A stretch of DNA of 64,000 nucleotides from Streptomyces sp. NBC_01689 (GCF_036250675.1 NZ_CP109592.1:3348001-3412000); one strand, 5' to 3'. Positions 28,634 through 38,970 are shown, counted from the stretch's first letter. Numbers and translations: made by a program. The notes: generated by a model from the sequence alone, not told the origin.

Positions 28634-29656
28634 CTATTCCCCGTCCCGGTCCCCGCGCCGCTCGGCGGGCTGCTCCGAGGACTGCTCGGTGTCCGGACGG
28701 ATGTCGATCCGCCAGCCGGTGAGGCGGGCCGCGAGGCGGGCGTTCTGGCCCTCCTTGCCGATCGCCAGCGACAGCTGGTAGTCGGGGACCGTCACCCGCG
28801 CCGACCGGGCCGCGAGGTCGACGACCTCGACCTTGGACACCCGGGCCGGGGACAGCGCGTTCGCCACCATCTCGGCCGGGTCGTCCGACCAGTCGACGAT
28901 ATCGATCTTCTCGCCGTTCAGCTCGGCCATCACGTTGCGCACCCGGCCGCCCATGGGGCCGATGCAGGCACCCTTGGCGTTCAGGCCCGAACGGGTGGAA
29001 CGGACGGCGATCTTCGTGCGGTGGCCGGCCTCGCGGGCGATGGCGGAGATCTCGACGGAACCGTCGGCGATCTCCGGCACCTCCAGCGCGAAAAGCTTCT
29101 TCACCAGGGCGGGGTGCGTGCGCGACAGGGTCACGGACGGACCGCGCACGCCCTTCGCCACCCGGACGACGTACGAGCGCAGCCGCAGGCCGTGCTGGTA
29201 GGTCTCGCCGGGGACCTGCTCCTGCACGGGCAGGATGGCCTCCAGCTTGCCGATGTCGACCAGCACGTTCTTCGGGTCGCGTCCCTGCTGGACCACGCCC
29301 GTCACGATGTCGCCCTCACGCCCGGCGTACTCGCCGAGCGTCGCGTCGTCCTCCGCGTCCCGCAGACGCTGCAGGATCACCTGCTTGGCGGTGGTCGCGG
29401 CGATCCGGCCGAAGTCCGACGGGGTGTCGTCGAACTCGCGGATCTCCTGCCCCTCCTCCAGGTCCTCGGGGTCCTCCTTCGCCCACACGGTCACATGGCC
29501 GGTCTCCCGGTCGAGCTTCACGCGCGCGTGGCGGCGGCTTCCCTCGGTGCGGTGGTAGGCGATGAGGAGGGCCGACTCGATCGCCTCGACCAGCAGGTCG
29601 AAGGAGATCTCCTTCTCCCGTACCAAACCCCGCAGGGCACTCATGTCGATGTCCAC
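28634..29656 (-). CDS. nusA: Transcription termination/antitermination factor NusA
   Basis: 340 residues from GTG 29656, placed by AGGAGG 7 nt upstream inside the end of rimP (ATG 29644 is the alternative). It has the N-terminal RNA polymerase-binding domain (1-~105), an S1 domain (~110-180) and two KH domains, with the KH1 motif [11 protein letters not shown] and KH2 [12 protein letters not shown]. The acidic repeats of enteric NusA are absent, as usual in actinobacteria. NusA binds nascent RNA and RNA polymerase to control pausing and termination. Only 2 bp separate it from rimP. Confidence 0.97.
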   Translation of the reverse strand: MDIDMSALRGLVREKEISFDLLVEAIESALLIAYHRTEGSRRHARVKLDRETGHVTVWAKEDPEDLEEGQEIREFDDTPSDFGRIAATTAKQVILQRLRDAEDDATLGEYAGREGDIVTGVVQQGRDPKNVLVDIGKLEAILPVQEQVPGETYQHGLRLRSYVVRVAKGVRGPSVTLSRTHPALVKKLFALEVPEIADGSVEISAIAREAGHRTKIAVRSTRSGLNAKGACIGPMGGRVRNVMAELNGEKIDIVDWSDDPAEMVANALSPARVSKVEVVDLAARSARVTVPDYQLSLAIGKEGQNARLAARLTGWRIDIRPDTEQSSEQPAERRGDRDGE

Positions 29657-29658
29657 GG

Positions 29659-30201
29659 CTACGCCTCCTCTGCGTTCTCTTCGGTCTCTTCGACCTCTAC
29701 GGTCTCTTCGGTCTTGTCGTTCGCGCTCTTGCGGTTGAACTCGACCTGGACGCGGGCCTTGGCGATGTCCGCGAGGGCGAGCCGACGGGTGGTGGGCCTG
29801 CGCCCCTTCACACCCGGCACCTCCAGGTCGAGGGCGTCGTCGTCGGCCTTCAGGATGCGGGCGACGAGCTCGGCGCCGTCTCCGAGCTGGAACTTCACCA
29901 GCCGGTCCGTGGCACGTACGTAGTGACGGTGCTCGGTGAGCTCACGCTCGGCACCGGGGGTTCCGACCTCGAGGGTGTACTCGCCCTCGCCCATCGCGTC
30001 GCTCTCGTCGAGCTTCGCCGAGAGCGCGCGGCTCACATCGGCGATCTGGTCCAGGTCCGCACCGGCGTCCGAGTCGACGACCACGCGCAGCACCCGCTTG
30101 CGTCCGACCGAGTCCACCTCGATCTCCTCGAGGTCCAGTCCCTGGGAGCCGACGAGCGGTTCCAGAAGTTCTCGCAGCCTCTCGCTCTGGGTGGTGCTCA
30201 T
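29659..30201 (-). CDS. rimP: Ribosome maturation factor RimP
   Basis: 180 residues. The RimP N-terminal domain ([25 protein letters not shown]) and SH3-like C-terminal domain are followed by an acidic tail ([16 protein letters not shown]). RimP assists 30S assembly. It is the first gene of the rimP-nusA unit; the 197-bp divergent gap upstream must contain its promoter, where a TACCCT-type -10 is possible on the minus strand. Confidence 0.96.
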   Translation of the reverse strand: MSTTQSERLRELLEPLVGSQGLDLEEIEVDSVGRKRVLRVVVDSDAGADLDQIADVSRALSAKLDESDAMGEGEYTLEVGTPGAERELTEHRHYVRATDRLVKFQLGDGAELVARILKADDDALDLEVPGVKGRRPTTRRLALADIAKARVQVEFNRKSANDKTEETVEVEETEENAEEA

Positions 30202-30398
30202 CCGGGTGACTCCTCGGCCGCGTGTGCTGTTGTGGGTTGGTCGCGTCTCTGGTCAAAGGGTATCCGGTCGCAGGGGGTGTTGCCGTCCATCGGGGCGGGC
30301 ACGGGAGAGCCGCTGGCGGGTGCCGGGTCCCGGCGCGGGTACCGTGATCACGGGCGCGCCGCCCTCCCGTTCGTACGAGCCTTCCGAGGACGTCTGCC

Positions 30399-31040
30399 GT
30401 GTCGTTCACCCCGCCGTCCCGCATCCCGTCGGGTCCGCGCCGAAGGAGCCTGTTCGCGTCGGCCGCGGGCGCCGCCGTGCTTGTGGGCTGTTCCGCCCCT
30501 GGACCGTCCTCCCCGGCCGCCGCGGGCCGGAGCCCCTCGGCCGAGGACGCCGCCCGCGCGCGTGCGGCCCGCGACAGCGAGACGCTCGCGGCGCGCTACG
30601 CCGCCGTGATCGCCGCCCATCCGCCGCTGGCGGAGCGTCTGGAGCCGCTGCGGACCGAGGTCGTACGGCACGCGCAGGCGTTCGGCGGCGGCGCGCGCCG
30701 CCCCTCGGGCCCGCCGTCGGCCTCCCGCTCGGCGGCCTCCTCGTCCGCGTCCGCCGCCTCCTCTCCTTCCGCTACTTCCACTTCTTCCGCTTCTTCCGCC
30801 GTTTCGGCCTCCTCCGGGTCCTCGGCGTCGGCCTCGGCCTCGGCTTCGGCGGGTGGCTCGCCCGCCGTACCGGTCCGTGAGAAGGACGCGCTCGCCGACC
30901 TCGCGAGCGCCGAACTCGCCCTGGTGGACCGGCGTACGAAAGCCCTGCTGGACGTACCGGGCGAATTGGCGAGGCTGCTGGCCTCGGTGGCGGCGGCCGG
31001 GGCGGCCCACGCGTTTCTGCTGACGAAGGAGGCCAAGTGA
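30399..31040 (+). CDS. Putative Tat-exported lipoprotein with Ser-rich linker
   Basis: 213 residues from GTG 30399. The N-terminus has a twin-arginine motif (PRRRSLF, ~13-19), a hydrophobic core and a lipobox LVGC (~28-31), so Tat export and lipid anchoring are predicted. Residues ~105-152 are a Ser/Ala low-complexity stretch. The C-terminal ~55 residues (EKDALADLASAELALVDRRTKALL) are helical and resemble the Ala-rich four-helix proteins encoded beside it. Its TGA overlaps the GTG of the ferritin-like gene. No known family; the pairing suggests a cell-surface complex. Confidence 0.8.
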   Translation: MSFTPPSRIPSGPRRRSLFASAAGAAVLVGCSAPGPSSPAAAGRSPSAEDAARARAARDSETLAARYAAVIAAHPPLAERLEPLRTEVVRHAQAFGGGARRPSGPPSASRSAASSSASAASSPSATSTSSASSAVSASSGSSASASASASAGGSPAVPVREKDALADLASAELALVDRRTKALLDVPGELARLLASVAAAGAAHAFLLTKEAK

Positions 31041-31567
31041 GCTCGACGGACGCGACGGAACCGGCCGGGGAGACCCCGGGACCCGGTGCGACCGGGAAGG
31101 CCGGCGGGAAGGCCGGGACGGCGGAGCTGACGGCCCTGCAGGCCGCCCTGGCCGCCGAGCACGCCGTGGTGTACGGGTACGGCGTCGTCGGTGGCAGGAT
31201 CGGCGAATCGCGCCGCGGCGAGGCACGCGCGGCCTACGACGCGCACCGCGCGCGCCGCGACGAACTGGCCCGCGCCATAAGGGATCTGGGCGGACAGCCC
31301 GCGCCTGCGGCCGCCGCGTACGCGCTGCCCTTCGCGGTCGACGACTCCGGCGCCGCCGTCCGCTTCGCCGCCGAGCTGGAGGAGCGGGTGGCGGGGAGCT
31401 ACTCCGACCTGGTGCGCGCCGCTTCGGGCGACCGGCGGCGCTCGGCCGCCGAGGCCCTGCGGGAGGCGGCGGTGCGGGGAGTGCGCTGGCGCGGGGAGAG
31501 CGTAGCCTTCCCTGGTCTCGCCGAGCGGACGTCCGCCTCGTTCGCGGCGGCGCCCTCGCACACCTGA
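31037..31567 (+). CDS. Ferritin-like domain protein (DUF4439-type)
   Basis: 176 residues from GTG 31037, overlapping the previous stop (GTGA). After ~28 disordered residues comes a four-helix bundle with ELTALQAALAAEHAVVYGYGV and RAAYDAHRARRDEL, matching the ferritin-like DUF4439 pattern (E and H in the first helices). No signal peptide. Whether it binds metal is uncertain: only some of the usual E/H ligands are evident. Translational coupling to a Tat lipoprotein is notable. Confidence 0.8.
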   Translation: MSSTDATEPAGETPGPGATGKAGGKAGTAELTALQAALAAEHAVVYGYGVVGGRIGESRRGEARAAYDAHRARRDELARAIRDLGGQPAPAAAAYALPFAVDDSGAAVRFAAELEERVAGSYSDLVRAASGDRRRSAAEALREAAVRGVRWRGESVAFPGLAERTSASFAAAPSHT

Positions 31568-31595
31568 CGCGACTCTCGGAAGGAACCCCTCCCGC

Positions 31596-32555
31596 ATGGA
31601 CTCCGGCATGGCTTTCGAACCTCCGCAGCGCCTGGTGCGGGCGCTCGGTGAGGCCCAGCGGGGCGGAGCGGACGGGACCAAGGGGGACGATGGCTCGGGC
31701 AAGTGGCTGGACGAGCTGGCCGTTGCGGTCGAACAGGCCGTCGGTCTACGCGAGTTGACCGTGGAACGGGTGCAGGCGCCCGGCGGCCGCAGCAGTCTCG
31801 TCGTGCTGGTGCGGCAGGCCGACGGGACGCCCGCCGTGCTGAAGCTGGCGCCGGAGCGGGCACGGCCGGAGAGCGAGCGGGCCGCGCTCGCCCACTGGGA
31901 CGGCCGGGGCGCGGTGCGGCTGCTGCCTCCCGGCGACGAGGGGGACGACGCCCACGGAGTGCTGCTGCTGGAGCGGTTGCGGCCCGATCTGTCGGTGCGT
32001 TCGCTGCCGGAGGCGAAGGCGCTGCTGGAGGCGGCCGGTACGCTGCGGCGGCTGTGGGTCGCACCGCCCGACGCGAAGGTGCACGCCTTCGAGACGGTGG
32101 CCGAGCGGACCGGGCGGCAGGCCGAGGCGATGCGGGCCGCGGCGGACACCGACGCCGAGGTCGTGGAGCTCGTCGACGCGGCGCTGGCGGCCCGCGCGGA
32201 GCTGATCGCCGGGCCGCCCGAGGAACGGCTGCTGCACGGCACCTTCCGGCAGAGCAAGGTGCTCGCCGGGGAGCGCATGCCCTGGCTGGCCGTGGGCCCG
32301 GACCCGGTGGTCGGTGAGTGCGCCTTCGATCTGGCGCGGCTGGTCCGCGACCGGGTGGAGGACCTGATCGCCTCGCCCTCGGGGGCCTCGATCACCCGGC
32401 GGCGGGTGAAGCGGCTCGCCGAGTCGCTGGAGGTGGACCAGGAGCGGCTGCGCGGCTGGACCCTGTTCCGGGCCGTCGAGTCCGGTGTGCGGGCGCGGAG
32501 GGTGGGCCGTCCGCAGGACGCCGAACTGCTGCTGGAGTTCGCCGGCTGGCTCTGA
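31596..32555 (+). CDS. Aminoglycoside phosphotransferase-fold protein with eroded catalytic motif
   Basis: 319 residues (ATG 31596; ATG 31608 also possible), closest in layout to the APH(6)/hydroxyurea-type kinase family. K83 (VLKLAPE) and E95 are kept, so nucleotide contact may persist. The catalytic loop, normally HGDLHxxN, reads HGTFRQSK (214-221): the catalytic Asp is Thr216 and the metal-binding Asn is Lys221. The later WLAxDP motif reads WLAVGP with Gly234 for Asp, while FDLAR is retained. It is probably a pseudokinase or sugar/nucleotide-binding protein, not a resistance enzyme. It follows the ferritin-like gene by 28 bp. Confidence 0.82.
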   Translation: MDSGMAFEPPQRLVRALGEAQRGGADGTKGDDGSGKWLDELAVAVEQAVGLRELTVERVQAPGGRSSLVVLVRQADGTPAVLKLAPERARPESERAALAHWDGRGAVRLLPPGDEGDDAHGVLLLERLRPDLSVRSLPEAKALLEAAGTLRRLWVAPPDAKVHAFETVAERTGRQAEAMRAAADTDAEVVELVDAALAARAELIAGPPEERLLHGTFRQSKVLAGERMPWLAVGPDPVVGECAFDLARLVRDRVEDLIASPSGASITRRRVKRLAESLEVDQERLRGWTLFRAVESGVRARRVGRPQDAELLLEFAGWL

Positions 32556-32623
32556 GCGGCGGCGGTCCCGCGGTCCGTTCGCTCCGCCCGTCCGGCCCGT
32601 CCGGCCCGTCCCGATGACAGCGC

Positions 32624-32665
32624 GACGGCCGTGGCCCGGGGCGTGCTGCCCGGGCCACGGCCGTC
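32624..32665. terminator. Bidirectional terminator between the kinase-like gene and proS
   Basis: Perfect 17-bp stem GACGGCCGTGGCCCGGG (32624-32640) with CCCGGGCCACGGCCGTC (32649-32665), 8-nt loop, between two convergent stops. It is the longest perfect hairpin in the window. Confidence 0.88.
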
Positions 32666-32681
32666 CCGCCGTCCGTTCCGG

Positions 32682-34373
32682 TCAGACCGTCAGGCGGGCG
32701 ATCGCCTCGTCGACGGTCAGTTCCTCGCGCTCGCCGGTGCGGCGGTCCTTGAGCTCCAGGACGCCCTCGGCCGAGCGGCGCCCGGCTACCAGGATCTGCG
32801 GTACGCCGATGAGCTCGGCGTCCGTGAACTTCACACCCGGGGAGACACCGGCGCGGTCGTCCACCAGGACCCGTACGCCCGCGGCGCCCAGCTTCTCGGA
32901 GACGTCGAGGGCCAGCTCGGTCTGGAGCGCCTTGCCCGCGGCGACGACGTGCACGTCGGCGGGGGCGATCTCCTTCGGCCAGCACAGGCCCTGCTCGTCC
33001 GCCGACTGCTCGGCGAGCGCCGCCACCGCGCGCGAGACGCCGATGCCGTACGAGCCCATGGTCACGCGGACCGGCTTGCCCTGCTGGCCGAGCACGTCGA
33101 GCTGGAAGGTGTCGGCGTACTTGCGGCCGAGCTGGAAGATGTGGCCGATCTCGATGGCACGGTCCAGCTTGAGGCCGGTGCCGCAGGACGGGCAGGGGTC
33201 GCCCTCCTCGACCACGACCACGTCGAGGTAGTCGTCGACCTCGAAGTCCCGGCCCGCGACGACGTTCTTCGCGTGCGTGTCGGCCTTGTTGGCACCGGTG
33301 ATCCAGGCCGTGCCGGGCGCGACGCGCGGGTCGGCGATGTAGCGGACCTTCTCCAGTCCCTGCGGGCCGACGTAGCCCCGTACGAGGTCGTCGCGGCCCT
33401 CGAAGTCCTCGGCCGTGACGAGTTCGACGACGGCGGGGGCGAGGTGCTCGCCCAGCTTGCCGAGGTCCACCTCGCGGTCGCCGGGAACGCCGACGGCCAC
33501 GATCTCGCCGTCGACCTTGACCAGCAGGTTCTTCAGCGTCGCGGAGGCGGGGACGCCCAGGTGCTCGGCGAGCGACTCGATGGTGGGGGTGTCGGGGGTG
33601 TCCAGCTCCTCGACCGGGCCGTGCTCCGCGGAGACCGGCGTGACCTTGAAGGTCACCGCCTCCGTGTTGGCGGCGTAGTCGCAGGCCGGGCAGTCCGCGA
33701 AGGTGTCCTCACCGGCCGCGGCGGGAGCGAGGAACTCCTCGGAGGCGGAGCCGCCCATGGCACCCGAGACCGCCGACACGATGCGGTAGTCGAGGCCGAG
33801 CCGGGCGAAGATCTTCTGGTACGCGGCGCGGTGCAGCGCGTAGGACTCGGCGAGTCCCTCGTCCGTGGTGTCGAAGGAGTACGAGTCCTTCATCTGGAAC
33901 TCGCGGCCGCGCAGCACTCCGGAGCGCGGGCGGGCCTCGTCCCGGTACTTGGTCTGGATCTGGTACAGCATGACCGGCAGGTCCTTGTACGAGGACGCCT
34001 GGTCCTTGACGAGGAGGGTGAAGATCTCCTCGTGCGTCGGGCCCAGCAAATACTCGCCGCCCTTGCGGTCCCTGAGGCGGAACAGCAGGTCGCCGTACTC
34101 CTCCCAGCGGGCCGAGGCCTCGTAGGGCTCCTTGGGCAGCAGGGCCGGCAGCAGGACCTCCTGCGCGCCGATGGCGTCCATCTCCTCACGCACCACCCGG
34201 GAGATGTTGTCGAGGACCTTCTTGCCGAGCGGCAGCCAGGTCCAGATGCCCGCGGAGTTGCGGCGCACGTAGCCGGCGCGGACGAGCAGCTTGTGGCTGA
34301 GCGTCTCGGCGTCCGCCGGGTCGTCACGCAGTGTCTTGACCATCGAACGGGACATGCGCTGGACCTGGGCCAT
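32682..34373 (-). CDS. proS: Prolyl-tRNA synthetase (bacterial type)
   Basis: 563 residues from ATG 34373. Class II motifs 1-3 are visible ([50 protein letters not shown]). The ~180-residue editing insertion (INS) lies between motifs 2 and 3, which marks the prokaryotic-type enzyme that clears Ala-tRNA-Pro. It charges tRNA-Pro in the cytoplasm. Single gene with its own convergent terminator; upstream, 92 bp separate it from the acetyltransferase. Confidence 0.97.
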   Translation of the reverse strand: MAQVQRMSRSMVKTLRDDPADAETLSHKLLVRAGYVRRNSAGIWTWLPLGKKVLDNISRVVREEMDAIGAQEVLLPALLPKEPYEASARWEEYGDLLFRLRDRKGGEYLLGPTHEEIFTLLVKDQASSYKDLPVMLYQIQTKYRDEARPRSGVLRGREFQMKDSYSFDTTDEGLAESYALHRAAYQKIFARLGLDYRIVSAVSGAMGGSASEEFLAPAAAGEDTFADCPACDYAANTEAVTFKVTPVSAEHGPVEELDTPDTPTIESLAEHLGVPASATLKNLLVKVDGEIVAVGVPGDREVDLGKLGEHLAPAVVELVTAEDFEGRDDLVRGYVGPQGLEKVRYIADPRVAPGTAWITGANKADTHAKNVVAGRDFEVDDYLDVVVVEEGDPCPSCGTGLKLDRAIEIGHIFQLGRKYADTFQLDVLGQQGKPVRVTMGSYGIGVSRAVAALAEQSADEQGLCWPKEIAPADVHVVAAGKALQTELALDVSEKLGAAGVRVLVDDRAGVSPGVKFTDAELIGVPQILVAGRRSAEGVLELKDRRTGEREELTVDEAIARLTV

Positions 34374-34465
34374 GGTTCTCGACTCCTGCTGCGTAAGGGT
34401 GATGGCAAGGAGGTTAGCCGGGGGGCCGCCGTCCCCGGAAATCCGTTTCGCCCCCGACGCGTCCG

Positions 34466-35035
34466 TCAGGGGCGCCTCAGCGGCAGCGGCGCGCCCATCA
34501 CCGCGTACGGTTTCGGCGCGCTCGGGAAGAGGACCTGACGTGCGAGGTCCTCGTAGCCCAGCGAGTGGTAGAGGCCGCGGGCCGGGCTGTCCGTGTCGAT
34601 GGCCGAGAGGATCGAGCGGGGTTCGTCCGCGCCGTCCGTGATGCCGGTGATCAGGGCGCGGCCCGCGCCGCGGTTCTGGTAGCGCGGGTGGACGTGCAGC
34701 TCGGTGATCACGAAGGAGTCGTCGAGCCAGCCGTCGTTGCCCCGCGCCCGCAGATAGGGCTCGACGACGGTGGACCACCAGTGCCCGCGGTCGTTGGGCA
34801 TGCCGTAGACGAATCCGACGAGCCGTCCGTCGCCGGTGGTGGCGCCCAGCGCGCGGGCTCCCGGACTGGTGAGATGGCGGAGCACGATCTGCCGGCGGAC
34901 GGCGATCTCGTCCGCGCCCAGCCCGAAGGCGAGCGCCTGGACGGCGAGCGCCTCGTCGACGCGCGCGGCGAGGTCCAGCGGGCCGATGACCACGTCGTCG
35001 GGGGTGCGGGGCCCCTGACCGGGAAAGCGCAGCAT
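34466..35035 (-). CDS. GNAT family N-acetyltransferase
   Basis: 189 residues. The acetyl-CoA motif A is [15 protein letters not shown] (~113-127), followed by the [13 protein letters not shown] motif B region. Acceptor unknown. It lies 92 bp upstream of proS on the same strand and 79 bp downstream of a second acetyltransferase gene; all three may share transcripts. Confidence 0.9.
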   Translation of the reverse strand: MLRFPGQGPRTPDDVVIGPLDLAARVDEALAVQALAFGLGADEIAVRRQIVLRHLTSPGARALGATTGDGRLVGFVYGMPNDRGHWWSTVVEPYLRARGNDGWLDDSFVITELHVHPRYQNRGAGRALITGITDGADEPRSILSAIDTDSPARGLYHSLGYEDLARQVLFPSAPKPYAVMGAPLPLRRP

Positions 35036-35114
35036 GCCGGGGAGACTACAGGGCGGTCGCGAGGCTCAGAACGGCTCTTCGTGCCGGTGGCCGCGGGTGT
35101 GGTCGGCGGTGTGG

Positions 35115-35963
35115 CTAGAACAGGACGCTCATGAACGCACCGACCTCCCGGAAGCCCACGCGCCGGTAGGTCGCGCGGGCGGCCGTGTTGAAGTCGTTGA
35201 CGTAGAGGCTGACGAGGGGGGCGACGTCCGCGAGGGCGTAGCGCAGGACGGCGGCCATGCCGGGGGCGGCGAGTCCCTGGCCCCGGTACTCGGGGGCGAC
35301 CCAGACGCCCTGGATCTGGCAGGCCTGGGGGGTCGCGGCGCCGATCTCGGCCTTGAAGACGACCTTGCCGTTCTGGTCGAGGCGGGCGAAGGAGCGTCCC
35401 GTGCCGACGAGTTCGGCCACCCGTGCCTGATAGAGGAGACCGCCGTCGCCGGCGAGCGGGGAGACGCCGACCTCCTCGGTGAACATCGCCACGCACGCCG
35501 GCATGATCGTCTCCATCTCGTCCTTGCGGATGCGGCGGAGGTAGGGGTCCGGGGCGATGTCGGCGGGCAGGCGGTCGGTGACCATCAGGGGCTGGTGGGC
35601 GCGGACCTCCCGGGCGGGGCCCCAGCTCGGTTCGAGCAGCCGCCACAGCTGGGCGGTGGCCTCGGCGGGGCCGACGATCGAGGAGCAGCGGCGGCCGGCC
35701 CGGCGGGCGCGGTCGGCGAAGCCGCGGACGGCGCGGGGGGTGGCGCAGATCGGGACCAGGTTCGCTCCGGCGTAGCAGAGCGACTCCAGCATGCCGTCCT
35801 CGTACCAGCCCCACATCTCGCCGCCGAGCCGCCAGGGGTCGAGGCCGGCGATCTGCACCCGGGATGCGACGAAGGCGTTCGCGACCGGCTCGCGGTCGAG
35901 CACCGCGAGTGCGGCGTCCAGGTCACTCGGTTCGAGGACCCTGGTGGTGGTCTGGGTCAACAC
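35115..35963 (-). CDS. GNAT N-acetyltransferase with DUF4081 domain
   Basis: 282 residues from GTG 35963 (GAGG 8 nt upstream); further upstream frame is repeat sequence. The N-terminal half (VLDREPVANAFVASRV and the GWYEDGML segment) fits DUF4081, the C-terminal half is GNAT with VWVAPEYRGQGLAAPGM and the LYVNDFNTAARATYRRVGF segment. This two-domain protein is common in actinobacteria; its substrate is not known. The 382-bp region upstream is repetitive. Confidence 0.9.
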   Translation of the reverse strand: MLTQTTTRVLEPSDLDAALAVLDREPVANAFVASRVQIAGLDPWRLGGEMWGWYEDGMLESLCYAGANLVPICATPRAVRGFADRARRAGRRCSSIVGPAEATAQLWRLLEPSWGPAREVRAHQPLMVTDRLPADIAPDPYLRRIRKDEMETIMPACVAMFTEEVGVSPLAGDGGLLYQARVAELVGTGRSFARLDQNGKVVFKAEIGAATPQACQIQGVWVAPEYRGQGLAAPGMAAVLRYALADVAPLVSLYVNDFNTAARATYRRVGFREVGAFMSVLF

Positions 35964-36345
35964 GTACGGAGGCCTCACCCTGGGGTCTACTGATCTCCGC
36001 ACTGTACCTGGCGGCGTTGTGGGCTGCCGCCGGTTGGCTCTGCCGGTCTGTGGGGTTCGGGTGCGGGTTGGTGGGGGCTGGGCGCGCCGTTCCCCGCGCC
36101 CCTCGGGGGGGGCCGGGCTGCGCCGCGGCACCTGCCGGACGACAGCCGTCCGGTGCGGGCTCGTGAGGGCTGAGCGCGCCGTTCCCCGCGCCCCTCGGGG
36201 GGGCCGGGCTGCGCCGCGGCACCCGCCGGACGACAGCCGTCCGGTGCGGGTTCATGGGGGCTGGGCGCGCCGTTCCCCGCGCCCCTCAAGGCGGGGCTGC
36301 GCCCCGCCCCGAGGGAGAGAGTCGGGCGGAGCCCGGAGGGGGCGG
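35964..36345. other. 382-bp non-coding gap holding a tandem repeat
   Basis: The gap between ispG and the DUF4081 acetyltransferase is filled mostly by a 91/92-bp tandem repeat (36060-36300). The left ~95 bp must contain the acetyltransferase promoter; I see no clear match. No coding frame is supported. Confidence 0.6.
36060..36300. repeat. 91/92-bp tandem repeat, 2.6 copies
   Basis: Unit starts are at 36060, 36152 and 36243. The first two copies are 92 and 91 bp (they differ in a run of 8 vs 7 G and a few substitutions) and the third is cut after ~58 bp. Each full unit contains GTTCCCCGCGCCCCTC and a hairpin CCGGACG-ACAGC-CGTCCGG. It lies directly after the ispG stop (36346). Confidence 0.9.
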
Positions 36346-37503
36346 TCAGCCCGCCACGGCCACCGACGGCTCGCCGGAGGCGACGCCGTCGGCCTCCATC
36401 TGCTCGGCGAGCTTCATCGCTTCCTCGATGAGGGTCTCGACGATCTTCGACTCGGGCACGGTCTTGATGACCTCGCCCTTGACGAAGATCTGCCCCTTGC
36501 CGTTGCCGGAGGCGACGCCGAGGTCGGCCTCGCGGGCCTCGCCCGGGCCGTTCACCACGCAGCCCATGACGGCGACGCGGAGCGGGACCTCCATGCCGGT
36601 GAGGCCGGCGGTGACTTCCTCGGCCAGCTTGTAGACGTCGACCTGGGCGCGGCCGCAGGACGGGCAGGAGACGATCTCCAGGCCGCGCTGCTTGAGGTTG
36701 AGGGACTCCAGGATCTGGAGGCCGACCTTGATCTCCTCGACGGGCGGGGCCGAGAGGGAGACGCGGATCGTGTCGCCGATGCCCTCGGAGAGCAGCGCGC
36801 CGAAGGCGACCGCCGACTTGATGGTGCCCTGGAAGGCCGGGCCCGCCTCCGTCACACCGAGGTGGAGGGGGTAGTCGCAGGCGGCGGCGAGCTGGCGGTA
36901 GGCGTTGACCATGACGACCGGGTCGTTGTGCTTGACCGAGATCTTGATGTCGCGGAAGTCGTGCTCCTCGAAGAGGGAGGCTTCCCACAGCGCCGACTCG
37001 ACGAGCGCCTCCGGCGTCGCCTTGCCGTACTTCTGGAGCAGGCGCCGGTCGAGCGAGCCCGCGTTGACGCCGATCCGGATCGGGGTGCCGGTGTCCTTCG
37101 CGGCCCGCGCGATCTCCTTGACCTGGTCGTCGAACTGCTTGATGTTGCCGGGGTTGACGCGGACGGCCGCGCAGCCGGCGTCGATCGCGGCGAAGACGTA
37201 CTTCGGCTGGAAGTGGATGTCAGCGATCACTGGGATCTGCGACTTCTTGGCGATCGTGGCGAGCGCGTCGGCGTCGTCCTGGGTGGGACAGGCGACCCGC
37301 ACGATCTGGCAGCCGGACGCGGTCAGCTCGGCGATCTGCTGGAGCGTGGCGCCGATGTCCGAGGTCCGCGTGGTCGTCATCGACTGCACCGAGACGGGTG
37401 CGTCTCCGCCCACGGCCACGGTTCCGACCTGGATCTGCCGGCTCTTCCGGCGCTCGGCGAGCTTGGTCGGAACGGACGGCATGCCGAGAGAAATCGCAGT
37501 CAT
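36346..37503 (-). CDS. ispG: 4-hydroxy-3-methylbut-2-enyl diphosphate synthase (flavodoxin)
   Basis: 385 residues from ATG 37503, the expected length. [14 protein letters not shown] is the family start; the cysteines for the [4Fe-4S] cluster are in SCPSCGR and [11 protein letters not shown]. IspG reduces MEcPP to HMBPP in the MEP isoprenoid pathway. It lies next to rip and dxr, the order I know from other Streptomyces, with dxr providing the first committed step. Confidence 0.97.
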   Translation of the reverse strand: MTAISLGMPSVPTKLAERRKSRQIQVGTVAVGGDAPVSVQSMTTTRTSDIGATLQQIAELTASGCQIVRVACPTQDDADALATIAKKSQIPVIADIHFQPKYVFAAIDAGCAAVRVNPGNIKQFDDQVKEIARAAKDTGTPIRIGVNAGSLDRRLLQKYGKATPEALVESALWEASLFEEHDFRDIKISVKHNDPVVMVNAYRQLAAACDYPLHLGVTEAGPAFQGTIKSAVAFGALLSEGIGDTIRVSLSAPPVEEIKVGLQILESLNLKQRGLEIVSCPSCGRAQVDVYKLAEEVTAGLTGMEVPLRVAVMGCVVNGPGEAREADLGVASGNGKGQIFVKGEVIKTVPESKIVETLIEEAMKLAEQMEADGVASGEPSVAVAG

Positions 37504-37619
37504 CTGCTGTGCAACCCCAAGTTGTGGATCAAGGTCCCGGAATCGTGGGCTCCAGGCTCCGAGATTACGGCACCGGCGCGCGCGAGAGCACATCACGCCC
37601 CTAAACCCACCCAACGAAT

Positions 37620-37650
37620 GGTGGCCGGGCACCCAGGGTGCCCGGCCACC
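37620..37650 (-). terminator. Hairpin terminator of the dxr-rip unit
   Basis: Perfect 15-bp inverted repeat GGTGGCCGGGCACCC (37620-37634) and GGGTGCCCGGCCACC (37636-37650) around one base, 16 bp past the rip stop. It separates the unit from ispG, whose promoter must lie at 37504-37619. Confidence 0.82.
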
Positions 37651-37665
37651 GTGAACGGAGCCCTA

Positions 37666-38970
37666 CTAGGAGATTTTCACCGGGTTGACCACGTCCGCGA
37701 CCAGCACGAGAAGCGTGAAGCAGACGAAGATCCCGGCCACCACGTAGGCCACCGGCATCAGCTTCGCGACGTCGAACGGACCCGGATCGGGCCGCTTGAG
37801 CACCCTCGCCGTGCCGCGTCGCAGGGACTCCCACAGTGCGCCCGCGATGTGCCCGCCGTCGAGCGGGAGCAGCGGGAGCATGTTGAACAGGAAGAGGGAC
37901 AGATTGAAGCCCGCGACCAGCAGCAGCATCATCGCGACCTGCTGGGAGGCCGGGATGTCGAGGGTGAAGACGTCCCCGCCGATCCGGGCCGCGCCGACCA
38001 CGCCCATCGGGGAGTCGGCCTTGCGCGGGCCGTCGCCGAAGGCCGCGTTCCACAGGTCGGGGATCTTGCCGGGAAGCGAGACCAGCGACTCGACGCCGTT
38101 CTGCATCATGTCGCCCATGCGGTCCACGGACTGTCCGAACGACTGCTGGACGATGCCGGAGGCCGGCGTGAAGCCGAGGAAGCCGGCGTACACGTACTTG
38201 CCCTCGACGTAGCCGCCGTTGCCGTCGGTCTTGCTGACCTGGTTCTTGATCAGGTGGGCCTTCAGCTCGACCCGCTCGCCCTTGCGGTCGACGACGATCG
38301 TGACGTCCTTGCCGGGGTTGGAGCGGATGTCGGACTGCAGGGCGGCCCAGTCGTCGACCGCGCGGCCGTCGAACGCGACGATCTTGTCGCCGCCCCGGAG
38401 TCCGGCGGCCTTGGCGGGCGCGGCCTCGTCACCGGACGCGCACTTGGAGCGGTTCTCGCTCTGCTGGATGACACAGTCCGAGACCTTGCCGACCGTGGTG
38501 GTCTGGGTCTGGACGCCGAACGTCATCATCACGCCGAGGAAGATCGCGACGGCCAGGACCAGGTTCATGAACGGGCCCGCGAACATCACGATCACGCGCT
38601 TCCAGGGCTTGCGCGTATAGAAGAGGCGGGTCTCGTCACCGGGCTTCAGCTCTTCGAAGGCGGCGGACCTGGCGTCCTCGATCATGCCCCGGAAGGGAGA
38701 GGTCGAGCGTGCCTCGATCCGGCCGTCGGGACCCGGCGGGAACATCCCGATCATGCGGATGTAGCCACCGAGCGGGACCGCCTTCACCCCGTACTCGGTC
38801 TCGCCCTTCTTCCGCGACCAGATGGTCGGACCGAAGCCGACCATGTACTGCGGCACGCGGATGCCGAAGAGCTTGGCCGTCGACAGATGTCCCAGCTCGT
38901 GCCAGGCGATCGAGATGAGCAGGCCGACCGCGAAGACGACTATGCCGAGGATCATCATCAGGGTCGTCAT
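37666..38970 (-). CDS. rip: Site-2 intramembrane metalloprotease (RseP/Rip1 family)
   Basis: 434 residues from ATG 38970. The first membrane helix carries the zinc motif HELGH (~24-28), the last part has [12 protein letters not shown], the second catalytic region with the zinc-binding Asp. A PDZ domain lies between (~180-270, [19 protein letters not shown]). Such proteases cut anti-sigma factors or other membrane proteins. Its start overlaps the dxr stop by four bases, so the protease is translated with a MEP-pathway enzyme, a long-conserved order in bacteria. Confidence 0.95.
   Translation of the reverse strand: MTTLMMILGIVVFAVGLLISIAWHELGHLSTAKLFGIRVPQYMVGFGPTIWSRKKGETEYGVKAVPLGGYIRMIGMFPPGPDGRIEARSTSPFRGMIEDARSAAFEELKPGDETRLFYTRKPWKRVIVMFAGPFMNLVLAVAIFLGVMMTFGVQTQTTTVGKVSDCVIQQSENRSKCASGDEAAPAKAAGLRGGDKIVAFDGRAVDDWAALQSDIRSNPGKDVTIVVDRKGERVELKAHLIKNQVSKTDGNGGYVEGKYVYAGFLGFTPASGIVQQSFGQSVDRMGDMMQNGVESLVSLPGKIPDLWNAAFGDGPRKADSPMGVVGAARIGGDVFTLDIPASQQVAMMLLLVAGFNLSLFLFNMLPLLPLDGGHIAGALWESLRRGTARVLKRPDPGPFDVAKLMPVAYVVAGIFVCFTLLVLVADVVNPVKIS

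Noticed and set aside
31596..32555. Calling this an aminoglycoside resistance kinase
   Set aside because: Catalytic Asp, metal Asn and the later metal Asp are all replaced, so a resistance function is not supported.
36060..36300. CRISPR array
   Set aside because: Repeats are 91/92 bp head-to-tail without spacers; no cas genes.
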